This document shows, piece after piece, positions 1 through 8,423 of a stretch of 64,000 nt of DNA. A model generated the notes under the pieces. The model ran no database searches. It saw only the letters and a program-made list of their open reading frames with translations, and was not told where the DNA came from. Origin of the DNA: Haloferax marinum (GTDB lineage Archaea > Halobacteriota > Halobacteria > Halobacteriales > Haloferacaceae); assembly GCF_009674625.1 (NCBI RefSeq), contig NZ_WKJQ01000001.1, positions 2,418,001 to 2,482,000 on the forward strand, given 5' to 3'. Numbering within the stretch: position 1 is the first letter of the stretch; the number at the start of each line of letters is the position of its first letter. Both the position numbers and the translations under genes were made by a program.

Positions 1-390
1 TGCCCCAACAGCGACAAGTGCGAGTGTAACCCCACTTGTTGCGACCATGATAGGAACGAGTCGAATCCCCCAGGGTGTGAAATTGAGGACCAGTCCAATG
101 AGTGGGACAACAGCAATGCTCACTCCAAACGAGAGAGCAACGCGTTCGATTCCATCAATCCCCTCATCACCGTCGCCGGCTTCGGGAAACAGTGCTGCAA
201 TCATCGCGTATCCGGGGACAAACAACACAAATGGGAGCCCAAGGACAACCCGAAGCGGCGTCTCGTCGACGACTGGAAGGAACACCGCGAGGTTAACCAA
301 CCCCACGAACACGACCGCTGCCGCGAGATCAGCGGGTAGCTCACGGAGTTGCCGAGGGAGGAGCAAGCGCCAATCCGGGTCGCCTGTCAT
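1..390 (-). CDS. DUF1616 family membrane protein (3' end outside window)
   Basis: The gene reads leftward from an ATG at 388-390 and is open for 130 codons to the window edge, so only its N-terminal part is present. After a short charged N-terminus starting MTGDPDWRLL it has four hydrophobic stretches, near residues 20-41, 45-67, 83-103 and 110-130. The second carries the sequence LGLPFVLFVPGYAMIAALFP, which I recognise as typical of haloarchaeal DUF1616 membrane proteins. The biochemical role of the family is unknown. It points the same way as the DUF4129 gene that starts upstream of it and probably belongs to the same MoxR/DUF58 neighbourhood. Family call is from memory of the motif; function is not known. 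Confidence 0.75.
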   Translation of the reverse strand, partial: MTGDPDWRLLLPRQLRELPADLAAAVVFVGLVNLAVFLPVVDETPLRVVLGLPFVLFVPGYAMIAALFPEAGDGDEGIDGIERVALSFGVSIAVVPLIGLVLNFTPWGIRLVPIMVATSGVTLALVAVGA

Positions 391-444
391 TGTGATGAAT
401 CTGATGACACTGGATACAAAAATGAGTCGGTCGTGGCGAACTCC

Positions 445-2553
445 TTACTCGACAATCGTTCGGGCGAGGTTGAGCGCACGCGACGCCTGTTGTTCGTCAA
501 TATCTGCAGGCGAGAAGGCTACCTGCTCGTATATGCTGACTAGTTCGGTGACCGAAGCTGCCGTCTCTTCGTCGACATCCGATGCGACTCGTCTCGCGAA
601 CTCTCCATGAGTGACTGACGGTTCATAGCCGTGATGCGAACCAAGTGCCTCTCGGACAACGTTGTACGCGACAACAGCCACCGAATCTGGATTTGTCTCG
701 AGACGCGATTCGGCTGAAGCGAGCGACTCTACTGCAGCCACCTTTGTGTTGGACGTGTCTGCTGAGTCATCTGCTAAGCCAGGTTTCTCATGGTCAGATG
801 CTCCATCATCGTCAACGATAGGCTGGTTCACTTCGTCGGAACTTCCCCCTCGATATCGCCACCAGCCTACGCCGAGCCCACTGGCGACCGCACCAACACC
901 GAGGATGATGAGAATCGACTGAATCGGTAGGCCCGACTCGGGCGTGCCCAAATCGAGCGAAGATTGTGCTTGTGATTTCGTCAGTGTTTCACTTATTGGT
1001 TTGAATTTTGCAGTGAGCGCGACCTGCCCTGTTTCAGGGAAAACTGAGCTTGGGAGGACCGCAACAAACGATCCGTTGGCATCAGTCTCTGCCGTTTGTG
1101 CGGTCTCGTTTTCGACGAGAATGACAACTGTTCGATTCGAGATTGGCATCGCAGTTGCTGTTTCGAGGTGACCTGAGACGACTACGGCGCTCTCGTTGCG
1201 GTCGATGACAGAGAGTGAGAGGTTAGTCTCAGCCGGGACGACCTCGATTCTCGTTTCTGCAGACTCCACTGCGACTGCACTCGTTTCGTTCTCCGATACC
1301 CTAATCGTCGTCTCACCGACCGATGCGTTCGGAAGCAACGCAAGACGTGTCGACGCCTTACCACTCTCGTTCGTTACCGAAACGTTACTCGTGAGTTCAG
1401 TTGCTTGAATATCCGCTGCGAGGCCGGAGACTGCCTGACCATCGACTGTCGCGGTAACGGTTACGCTGATGTTTTCACCATAGGTAACCGAATCAGGGTC
1501 TGTTTCGAGGCTTGTCGATGCACTCACCTGCTGAATACTGATTTCAGCTGAGTCGGCGGAACCGAGATAGAGCGAACCGGTGTCCGGGAGGTACCGCACT
1601 GTCAGGTTCTGTGTATCCACAGGTATCCGAACTGGTCGGTAAGTGACTTCGAAGTTCCCCGACGAATTAGTCTGGCTCTGAAGTACCTGTTGCCCAACGC
1701 GGAGGCGAATCGTCTGGTTTGCAACGGCAGACCCGTTTTCATCGTGGAGTGTTCCTGAAACCCGCGCTGGCGACGTGAACCCAACCTGTGTCCGATTGAG
1801 TGTCACCGACATCGACGTTCCTGTGAGTTCTCGTTCGCGAATCTCTGCGGCAGTGGCTACTTGCTGGGATGTTGTCTGATTAACTTGTGTTACCACTGAT
1901 GTAACGCTGCTATTGGTGTTATCTCCGATATCCTGAACATTGGACTCTAATGACCGCGACGTGTTGTTTATGGAAGTAGAGAGTTCGGTGAGCTCCCGTG
2001 CGAGCTCGCGTGCTCGGGTTTCGTTCCCGTTCTCTCGTGCAGTCTCGTATGCCTCTCGAAGTCGTTCGAACTCCTGTTGCTGTTTCGTGTATGTTTGCTG
2101 TTGGTCGCGAACTTCTTCGTAGGCCTCTGCAGTCTCAGCGTCTGCTTCGCTGCCAGATTGCTCACTCAGCGTGGCGTACTGGGAGACCCACTCTGGGTAG
2201 CTTTCGTTTCGTTGGGCACACAGCGCGGCTTCTGTCGCGTTCAGATCGCCAGTGCACTCGAGGATGTACTCGTTCATCCTCCCTTGGAGCCATGTCCGCA
2301 ACCCTGAGAGGTCAGCGTCTTGGTCTACAGTGTCTGGATCTTCATGTTGCGGCGGCGGGGAGGACTCGTTTGCTGTTGAGTTGTTTGACGTCTCAGTGGG
2401 CTGAACCTGCGCTACACCACTATCACTCCCGTCGACAAGTGAGGTGGCCTCTGTAGCCTCAGACGCGCCCACAGTACTCACTAGTGGTGAGGCAATGAGC
2501 CCCCAAATGAGGACTACGACGAGGCACGCACGGGCTACCGATGTCAGTCGCAC
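445..2553 (-). CDS. Secreted/membrane-anchored DUF4129-containing protein
   Basis: With the GTG at 2553 the protein has 702 residues and begins with a clean signal peptide (MRLTSVARACLVVVLIWGLI, ending near VGAS). An in-frame GTG at 2619 would add 22 residues and crowd the divergent DUF58 promoter, so I prefer the shorter start. The mature part holds a Gln/Glu-rich coiled coil, then several Asn- and Thr-rich beta-sandwich-like repeats, then one transmembrane helix (ILIILGVGAVASGLGVGWW). The last 80 or so residues form a cytoplasmic helical domain typical of DUF4129, with its HGEFARRVASD segment. The topology suggests an outside sensor or scaffold linked to a cytoplasmic DUF4129 tail. DUF4129 proteins recur beside DUF58 and MoxR genes, as here. 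No catalytic residues are recognised. Confidence 0.75.
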   Translation of the reverse strand: MRLTSVARACLVVVLIWGLIASPLVSTVGASEATEATSLVDGSDSGVAQVQPTETSNNSTANESSPPPQHEDPDTVDQDADLSGLRTWLQGRMNEYILECTGDLNATEAALCAQRNESYPEWVSQYATLSEQSGSEADAETAEAYEEVRDQQQTYTKQQQEFERLREAYETARENGNETRARELARELTELSTSINNTSRSLESNVQDIGDNTNSSVTSVVTQVNQTTSQQVATAAEIRERELTGTSMSVTLNRTQVGFTSPARVSGTLHDENGSAVANQTIRLRVGQQVLQSQTNSSGNFEVTYRPVRIPVDTQNLTVRYLPDTGSLYLGSADSAEISIQQVSASTSLETDPDSVTYGENISVTVTATVDGQAVSGLAADIQATELTSNVSVTNESGKASTRLALLPNASVGETTIRVSENETSAVAVESAETRIEVVPAETNLSLSVIDRNESAVVVSGHLETATAMPISNRTVVILVENETAQTAETDANGSFVAVLPSSVFPETGQVALTAKFKPISETLTKSQAQSSLDLGTPESGLPIQSILIILGVGAVASGLGVGWWRYRGGSSDEVNQPIVDDDGASDHEKPGLADDSADTSNTKVAAVESLASAESRLETNPDSVAVVAYNVVREALGSHHGYEPSVTHGEFARRVASDVDEETAASVTELVSIYEQVAFSPADIDEQQASRALNLARTIVE

Positions 2554-2648
2554 ACTCCGGCGTTTTGAGGCCACCGACAAAACCGCTTCTGTCGGCGAAG
2601 GCGAAGTACTCCACACCACTTAAGTCGTCATGCCACACGTCGTGTGAT

Positions 2649-4100
2649 ATGCAGGCGACGCGCCGATACTGGGAGACGACCGCCCTTGCAGGGCTCCTCG
2701 TCGTCTTCGGCGTCGCGATTGACGCTCCGATACTCCTCCTCGGCGGTGTTGGCCTCGCCTCGTGGCTTCTAGCCGTGCAGTATCGGTTCTACGTCCTCGT
2801 TCGTGAGGTTCGTGAAAATCTCACGGTCGATTTCGAACCGCTTCGTGCACAGGTCGGTGCTAAAGAACCGTTTGCCGTCCGCCTTTCTGCTGAAGCAACG
2901 CTGTCACTCCCGTCTGAGGTCACGATCTCTCCAACCGCTCCTGTCGGTATCCAAGAGGCAGACCGATGGCCCCCGTTGACGCTCTCACCCGAAACGAGTT
3001 TCGAGACCTACGTTGGCACATTCGAAGCCCCCATTGCAGGTGAATTCTCCTTCGATGCACCTCGCGTCCAAATTGAGAATAAGAGTAGTCTGTTCACAGA
3101 ATCGTTCTCACATGGTGATGGCTTCGATATCCGTGTCGAACCTCGAACTTCGGACAACATCTTCATCGGAAAAGGTGGGACAGAAGTTTCATCTGGGTTT
3201 GGAGAACACGAGTCTGACCAACGTGGACCGGGTGTTGGTGCAGCAGACCTCCGTGAGTATATGCCTGGTGACGACATCAGCCGAATCGACTGGAAAGCAA
3301 CCGCTCGACTCAACAAACCACACGTGCGTGAGCACGACGTTGAGACCACGCGTGAAGTTGGATTAGTGGTTGACGAGCGCGGGTCGATGTGGGACGGTCC
3401 AAATGGGAATAGAAAAATCGATTACGTCCGTGACATTGCATTGGCGTTCGCTACCCGTTCTGCGTCAATGAACGACCCAATTGGTCTCTATACAGTTTCC
3501 AATGCTGGCGTTCAATCGATTCGCGGTGTTCAGGCAACGGACTCTCATTACGCGATGATTCGTTCGCTATTTGCACAGCTCGGTAAGGGAGAATCTCCCA
3601 CGACATCAAGTTCACGCGATTCGAGGCTCTCGGTCCCCGAACGTGCACACGAACTACGAGACGCGTTCGCTACTGACTCAACAGCGTACGCAGAGACGCT
3701 TCGGCCCTACTTCGAAACGCTTCGCCCCTATGTCGAGAAAGTTGAGTCGAGTCCGCTGTTCGCGGGTGTCCAGCGCGTCATCGCAGACCGCAGTGAGAAT
3801 CTCTGGTTAGTCGTCTTCACCGACGATACTCACCGCGAGGAGCTCCTTGAGGCAGCGAAATTTGCAAGCCATCGAAATGTCCAATTGCTGGTGTTCTTGA
3901 CACCATCAGTGTTCTACAACACGGATGATGACCCAATTGAATCGACGTACGGGGCATATCACGAGTTCGAATCATTCCGAAAGCGGCTCGATCGCCTCAC
4001 AAACGTTTCAGCGATGGAAGTCAGCTCGATAGACAGACGGACTGCAGTGCTGAGCGAGACTCGTCTCACACCACAAGCGAGCGGAGGTCGGTCACCATGA
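2649..4100 (+). CDS. DUF58 domain protein (vWA-like, MoxR partner)
   Basis: The ATG at 2649 gives 483 residues; the 36 codons open upstream overlap the divergent promoter and lack the protein's character. Two transmembrane segments lie near residues 9-46. The DUF58 signature GVGAADLREYMPGDD followed by IDWKATARL sits near residue 195, and a vWA-like strand LVVDERGSMWDG near 235, with a MIDAS-like D-x-(G)S-M. DUF58 proteins work with MoxR AAA ATPases; the pair is thought to assemble or mature partner proteins or enzymes, often membrane ones. A TATA-like CTTAAG lies about 27 bases before the ATG, which suits a leaderless transcript. The stop overlaps the next start in ATGA, so translation is probably coupled. 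Confidence 0.88.
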   Translation: MQATRRYWETTALAGLLVVFGVAIDAPILLLGGVGLASWLLAVQYRFYVLVREVRENLTVDFEPLRAQVGAKEPFAVRLSAEATLSLPSEVTISPTAPVGIQEADRWPPLTLSPETSFETYVGTFEAPIAGEFSFDAPRVQIENKSSLFTESFSHGDGFDIRVEPRTSDNIFIGKGGTEVSSGFGEHESDQRGPGVGAADLREYMPGDDISRIDWKATARLNKPHVREHDVETTREVGLVVDERGSMWDGPNGNRKIDYVRDIALAFATRSASMNDPIGLYTVSNAGVQSIRGVQATDSHYAMIRSLFAQLGKGESPTTSSSRDSRLSVPERAHELRDAFATDSTAYAETLRPYFETLRPYVEKVESSPLFAGVQRVIADRSENLWLVVFTDDTHREELLEAAKFASHRNVQLLVFLTPSVFYNTDDDPIESTYGAYHEFESFRKRLDRLTNVSAMEVSSIDRRTAVLSETRLTPQASGGRSP

Positions 4101-4561
4101 GTAATGACTCTTCGCGACTGTGGCGGATACTCCTCTCATTCACAGGGATCTCGGTTATTGGATTCCTCATGTGGGAGCTGTCTGGTGTGCTCGCACTCCC
4201 TCTCGTTGTCATCCTCCTCATTTCCACCCGCGTCCTCCCTCCGCAGTACGCGTTTGCAGTCGACGCCGTCCTCGTTGCTGCTCTTGTGGGTGAGACGGTC
4301 ACCTCAACTCAGGCCATCGGCCTTGCCTTCGGGCTGGGTGCTCTCATCGGTGCAGAATCGATTCGAAACGACCACTTCGATGTGCGAACAGTCATCGGTT
4401 TCCTTACCATCTTCGTCGTAGCGAGTGGAGCCGTGGTATCCTTCCTCGAATCGAGTGGCTTTGCGCTGGTCGCGCTCGTGGTGGCAGTCACCACCGCTGT
4501 GAGTGCGTATGGCTTACATCGCTACGAACTCGTTACACTTGACCTACTTACGGAGACCTAA
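4097..4561 (+). CDS. Small multi-pass membrane protein of the DUF58 operon
   Basis: This gene encodes 154 residues, and its ATG overlaps the DUF58 stop codon (ATGA). About five hydrophobic segments fill nearly the whole length, with short charged links such as ESIRNDHFDV, so it is an integral membrane protein with no visible enzyme motif. I recall similar small membrane proteins next to haloarchaeal DUF58 genes (a DUF7519-like family), but this name is not certain. The tight overlap says it is made together with the DUF58 protein and may form part of the same membrane complex. Function is unknown. Confidence 0.75.
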   Translation: MSNDSSRLWRILLSFTGISVIGFLMWELSGVLALPLVVILLISTRVLPPQYAFAVDAVLVAALVGETVTSTQAIGLAFGLGALIGAESIRNDHFDVRTVIGFLTIFVVASGAVVSFLESSGFALVALVVAVTTAVSAYGLHRYELVTLDLLTET

Positions 4562-4563
4562 CC

Positions 4564-5403
4564 ATGTCGCAAGAGACAGACACGAAACCCGGTATCGATG
4601 CGACGCCAATAGACACGGAGTCGGAGGTTGCTGTCCTTCGCACAGAGAACCAGCGACTCCGCAGAGAATACCTCCGTGCGCGACAGAGTCAGTACCGAAA
4701 GAGTGCGCTCGCACTCGGCGTCGTCGGACTGATTGCGTTCGGTGCAGCGGCTCTGTTACCTACACTTAAATCGGTGTTCATCATTTTGGGAAGTATTGGT
4801 ATCTTCACCGGCACCCTCCTGTACTTCCTTACTCCTGACCGACTCGTCCCAATGAGTGTTGGTGAGTCGTCGTATCATGCCCACCACTCCACAGGGATTC
4901 ACATTCGCGAAGAATTGGGTCTCGCTGACGAAGCAGTGTATGTCTCTCCGGATGAAGACACAAACGCCGACACTCGCCTGTTCATCCCACAACAGACCGA
5001 GTATGACATCCCAGATTACGAGGCGCTCGGTGAGTTCTTCGTTAACGCTGATACTCCTCAAACGAGAGGTGTCTCGTTCACGCCAACAGGACAGCGTCTT
5101 TTCGACGAACTATCGACAGGGGTGGTCGGCACAGACGTGACGCCTGAAGACCGGTTTGAGACGCTCGGTGATGCACTCGTCGAACAGTTCGAACTTGTCG
5201 ATAGTGTCGACCTTGAGCTGAATACTGACGATGGTCGTGCAACCGCTCGAATTGAAAACCCGGCATACGGTTCGACTGACCAATTCGACCACCCGGCTGT
5301 GTCACTCCTCTGTGTTGGCCTTGCTGAGTCACTCGACACGCCTGTCCGTGTCGACGGACACCTCGAAAGCGACAATGGAACGCTCGTGACGCTTCGGTTC
5401 TAA
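4564..5403 (+). CDS. Haloarchaeal protein with coiled coil, membrane hairpin and cytoplasmic domain
   Basis: The start codon is 2 bases after the preceding stop, so this is the third gene of the DUF58 operon. The 279-residue protein starts with a charged helix (VAVLRTENQRLRREYLRARQ) that looks like a coiled coil, followed by two membrane helices near residues 45-90. A soluble C-terminal domain of about 185 residues is rich in beta strands and acidic residues. The architecture matches a conserved haloarchaeal family of unknown role found beside MoxR/DUF58 genes. No catalytic motif is visible. It runs toward the MoxR gene, with only 26 bases between the two stops. Confidence 0.72.
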   Translation: MSQETDTKPGIDATPIDTESEVAVLRTENQRLRREYLRARQSQYRKSALALGVVGLIAFGAAALLPTLKSVFIILGSIGIFTGTLLYFLTPDRLVPMSVGESSYHAHHSTGIHIREELGLADEAVYVSPDEDTNADTRLFIPQQTEYDIPDYEALGEFFVNADTPQTRGVSFTPTGQRLFDELSTGVVGTDVTPEDRFETLGDALVEQFELVDSVDLELNTDDGRATARIENPAYGSTDQFDHPAVSLLCVGLAESLDTPVRVDGHLESDNGTLVTLRF

Positions 5404-5429
5404 ACGCTGCCAGCGATTGTATTCTCCGC

Positions 5430-6401
5430 TCAGACCTCGACAGTTTCGAGTACGTCGTCAGCCGACGGTGCGGGTACTGTCTCCAGAATCTCTTCGATGA
5501 TCTCACGAGGCAAGACGTTACTCAGTTCAGCGTTCGTACTGAGGACAAGACGGTGCGAGAGTGCGTCTGCAGCAAGCTCTTTGATATCGTCCGGGATGAC
5601 GTAATCGCGCCCATCGATGGCGGCGCGTGCCTGAGCTGCCCGTAGTGTGGTGATTCCTGCACGTGGTGATGCACCGTGTTCGAGATATTCGTTCTCGCGA
5701 GTCGCTTCGACGATATCGAGGAGGTATGATTGAACGACTGGTGCGATGTGGACCTTAGAAACTGCTTCTCTTGCAGTTTGAATGTCTTCGGAGGTAGCAA
5801 CGGGTTCGATGCTCGAACTCGTCAAATTCGGCTGAGAAGTAAACCTGTCAAGGACCGCCGCTTCGTCTTCTCGACTGGGGATGTCGACAGATAGTTTGAA
5901 TTGGAAACGGTCACGTTGGGCCTCAGGTAGGCCGAACGTTCCATCCATCTCGATCGGATTCTGCGTTGCAATGACGATGAATGGCTCTGGTAGCTCAAGT
6001 GTTTCTCCTTCGATAGTCACCTGCCGTTCTTGCATTGCCTCAAGCAGGGCAGACTGTGTCTTTGGCGTCGCCCGGTTGATCTCGTCGGCAACAATCACGT
6101 TGCCAAAAATTGGACCACGTTGGAGTTGGAACTCTCCGATGTTCTCACGGTAGACGTTCGTTCCGGTCACGTCAGCAGGAAGCAGGTCTGGCGTCATCTG
6201 AATTCGCTGAAATTCAAGCCCAAGCGCCCGCGCAAAGATGTTTGCAATCGTCGTCTTCGCAACCCCTGGGACACCTTCGAGAAGCACGTGGCCATCAGTG
6301 AGAAGCGAGATAGTGAGACGCTCGATGACGTCTTCGTTTCCGATGAGGACGGAACTCGCCTCATCCCGAATCGCAGTGTAGAGTTCCTGGGGCGCAGCCA
6401 T
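5430..6401 (-). CDS. MoxR family AAA+ ATPase
   Basis: The 323-residue protein shows the complete MoxR layout. The Walker A motif GVPGVAKT is at residues 43-50, Walker B VIVADEIN near 102-109, the sensor 1 segment VIATQNPIE follows, and the C-terminal lid carries ASPRAGITTLRAAQA. MoxR ATPases act as chaperone-like motors with vWA/DUF58 partners; the DUF58 gene is 1.3 kb away on the other strand. It is the last gene of a leftward operon with the DUF4350 gene (10-base gap) and a small membrane protein. Length is normal for the family and all ATP-binding residues are intact, so it should be active. Confidence 0.93.
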   Translation of the reverse strand: MAAPQELYTAIRDEASSVLIGNEDVIERLTISLLTDGHVLLEGVPGVAKTTIANIFARALGLEFQRIQMTPDLLPADVTGTNVYRENIGEFQLQRGPIFGNVIVADEINRATPKTQSALLEAMQERQVTIEGETLELPEPFIVIATQNPIEMDGTFGLPEAQRDRFQFKLSVDIPSREDEAAVLDRFTSQPNLTSSSIEPVATSEDIQTAREAVSKVHIAPVVQSYLLDIVEATRENEYLEHGASPRAGITTLRAAQARAAIDGRDYVIPDDIKELAADALSHRLVLSTNAELSNVLPREIIEEILETVPAPSADDVLETVEV

Positions 6402-6411
6402 TTCCTGCGGA

Positions 6412-7449
6412 TTACTCGTCTTCGTTGATAACTTCTGCTATCACTTCTCGAACGTTTTCTCTCTCCCACTCGGGGTGTGTCGCTGCAATCGCTCGCGATA
6501 GCGAGTTGAGCGAGGCGTCTTCTTCGTCTTGGTCTGACTCAGAAAACCGATTACGGAGACTTCGAACCAGCTCGAAGCGACCGAGCAGTCCAATCACGCC
6601 AATCCCAAGAAGCCCAACGATGCCCGTCAGCAACGGGCTTTCGTCAATTTCGATGAGCGCTGCTGTAAGTGGCGGCACGGTCTCTTGATGTGAAGCATCA
6701 ATTACAATGGAGTCAGAACCAGTGACGAGATTTCTAATGAAGCGACGGTTATCTGGTTGGTCTACCATCGCGTTGATGAACAGGCTTGGGTCACTCACAA
6801 CGATGACTCTGCCGTTGCCGATGGCTTCCTCGGTGACGACTGGTCGACTCCCCAGTTCTTCGCTGTCGTCAAGCACACCGTTTCCGTTGCGGTCAAGATA
6901 CGAAAAGTTCGACGACGACGCCAATACAGTGGCGTTATTCGGCTGAATCGTTGTCCCATAATTGAAGGTCAATTGGGAAACACCGGACGTCACAGACTCG
7001 TTTTTGACCTGGGTTGCGATCGTGAAATTTGGCGAGCGATAGTAATGCTGTTCGTCACGTAGAAGTGCACCATCGAGGCGTGCATTTGACCCAAGGCCAC
7101 GAAGCAAGTCGTTCGTCTGTCGTGAGAAATCGCCTGCGACGACGAGCGTGCCCCCACCAGCCACGAACGACCGGACCGTTCGAATCTCTGATTGCGTGTA
7201 TTCCGTGTTTGGCGAGAGGACGAACGCAACAGACGCGTCGGTTGAGTCGTACTGTGTCGTCTTGGTTACGATTTCAACATTCGTTCCCACGCTGTTGGCG
7301 ACTGCCTCGACTCCAGAACTCCCGTCCCACCCACTATTGGAGAGACTGAAACTTGCGGTCGAATTGGAGAGGCCAACACCTGCTGCGAGGATGACCACAG
7401 CGGCAAACACGGCAATCGCAATTCGAATACGGCGTTCGAGGCTGCCCAT
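6412..7449 (-). CDS. DUF4350 domain membrane protein
   Basis: This 345-residue protein has an N-terminal transmembrane helix (IAIAVFAAVVILAAGVGLSN), an external domain resembling a glutamine-amidotransferase-like or GATase fold seen in DUF4350 (with VRSFVAGGGTLVVAGDF and NGRVIVVSDPSLFIN), a second helix near residues 270-290 and a charged cytoplasmic tail. DUF4350 proteins occur beside DUF58, DUF4129 and MoxR genes in bacteria and archaea. The domain lacks an obvious catalytic Cys at the nucleophile position, so it is more likely a binding or structural subunit. It sits between the small membrane gene (3-base gap) and moxR in one operon. Confidence 0.82.
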   Translation of the reverse strand: MGSLERRIRIAIAVFAAVVILAAGVGLSNSTASFSLSNSGWDGSSGVEAVANSVGTNVEIVTKTTQYDSTDASVAFVLSPNTEYTQSEIRTVRSFVAGGGTLVVAGDFSRQTNDLLRGLGSNARLDGALLRDEQHYYRSPNFTIATQVKNESVTSGVSQLTFNYGTTIQPNNATVLASSSNFSYLDRNGNGVLDDSEELGSRPVVTEEAIGNGRVIVVSDPSLFINAMVDQPDNRRFIRNLVTGSDSIVIDASHQETVPPLTAALIEIDESPLLTGIVGLLGIGVIGLLGRFELVRSLRNRFSESDQDEEDASLNSLSRAIAATHPEWERENVREVIAEVINEDE

Positions 7450-7452
7450 GGT

Positions 7453-7728
7453 TCAGAACACCCCTGGAGGAAGAATCGAGAGAATGCGCTGTATGACTAT
7501 ATATCCGAACCCGACGAGTCCGATACCGATGACCCACAAGAGGCGTCGTCGCCATGCCGGAGTGACACGGAACGGAGCAGTCAATTCCGTAATAACGAGA
7601 AAGCCGATGAGTGAGACGACGAAGAACAGTTCGAGCGTGAGTGACTCCAAGAGGACGAGTAGTAGCGTCACGCCAAGCATCCACCCAAGTTGGGCATAGA
7701 CGAATCGCTGGCGCTTGGTCACTCCCAT
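7453..7728 (-). CDS. Small membrane protein, first gene of the moxR operon
   Basis: I chose the ATG at 7726-7728, giving 91 residues starting MGVTKRQRFV. Frames further upstream lack hydrophobic character and run into the divergent promoter. The protein has a basic start, two or three transmembrane helices (residues 10-45 and 65-85) and a short tail. It is encoded 3 bases before the DUF4350 gene and so is likely co-translated with it. Similar small proteins accompany haloarchaeal DUF4350/MoxR genes (possibly DUF7269, from memory), but its function is unknown. Confidence 0.65.
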   Translation of the reverse strand: MGVTKRQRFVYAQLGWMLGVTLLLVLLESLTLELFFVVSLIGFLVITELTAPFRVTPAWRRRLLWVIGIGLVGFGYIVIQRILSILPPGVF

Positions 7729-7847
7729 ATCTGTTGATGTTGAAAACAGCACATTAGAATGTACCGGCTTGTTGCTTTCCCACCGGTTGATGAACGCAGT
7801 TGTCCGAAGCGAAGTGCCTATTTCGAGTCCCCTAATTCTCTCTACCA

Positions 7848-8378
7848 ATGCTCCCTTGGACTCACGCCGCATTCGGCTATCTTCTTTATTCGTGGTTCGC
7901 TCGCTCGCGCTACCAACACGCACCGATTGGGTTGGCAGTGTTCGCAGTCGTGTTCGGTACTCAATTTCCAGATCTGGTGGACAAACCACTCGCTTGGTCG
8001 TTTGATATCCTCGCATACGGGCGGAGTCTCGGACATTCAGTATTCACGATGGGTCTGATCGTCGGCCTTCTCTGGTGGGCATTTAGCTACCGCGACCAAC
8101 GTGAATTGACGATCGCGTTCGCCGTCGGCTACACGTCGCACCTTGTTGGCGACGCAGTCGACCCTCTCGTCGAAGGTGAGTTAGCTAACCTCGGCTACGT
8201 GCTGTGGCCACTCACGCGTGTTCCGGCAGACGACCCTTACAACAGCTTCCTCGAATTCTTTCTTTCCTTGGAGTTTACGGGGCTCGTTCTGTTGGGAGTT
8301 GGAATCACACTAGTCGGCCTCACCGTCTGGGTGTACGATGGATTCCCAGGCGTCGCTGACATGTTCGGCAATTACTAA
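7848..8378 (+). CDS. Membrane-bound metal-dependent hydrolase (DUF457/YdjM-like)
   Basis: The 176-residue protein keeps the spaced His/Asp motifs of the family: PWTHAAFGYL at residues 3-12, FPDLVDKP near 40, GRSLGHSVF near 60, and YTSHLVGDAVDPL near 100. These are thought to bind metal at the membrane face, while the four or so hydrophobic segments anchor the protein. In haloarchaea this family is common and its substrate is unknown. It is transcribed away from the moxR operon, with about 120 bases of shared promoter region. A second, more divergent member of the same superfamily lies at 35,384. Confidence 0.82.
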   Translation: MLPWTHAAFGYLLYSWFARSRYQHAPIGLAVFAVVFGTQFPDLVDKPLAWSFDILAYGRSLGHSVFTMGLIVGLLWWAFSYRDQRELTIAFAVGYTSHLVGDAVDPLVEGELANLGYVLWPLTRVPADDPYNSFLEFFLSLEFTGLVLLGVGITLVGLTVWVYDGFPGVADMFGNY

Positions 8379-8423
8379 AAATAAATCCGCGTGTGACCGC
8401 GGGATGGGTGAACGTTGTGGTCG

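Noticed and set aside
2541-2648. N-terminal extension of the DUF58 gene
   Set aside because: Non-hydrophobic, overlaps the divergent promoter and the TATA-like CTTAAG; the ATG at 2,649 fits better.
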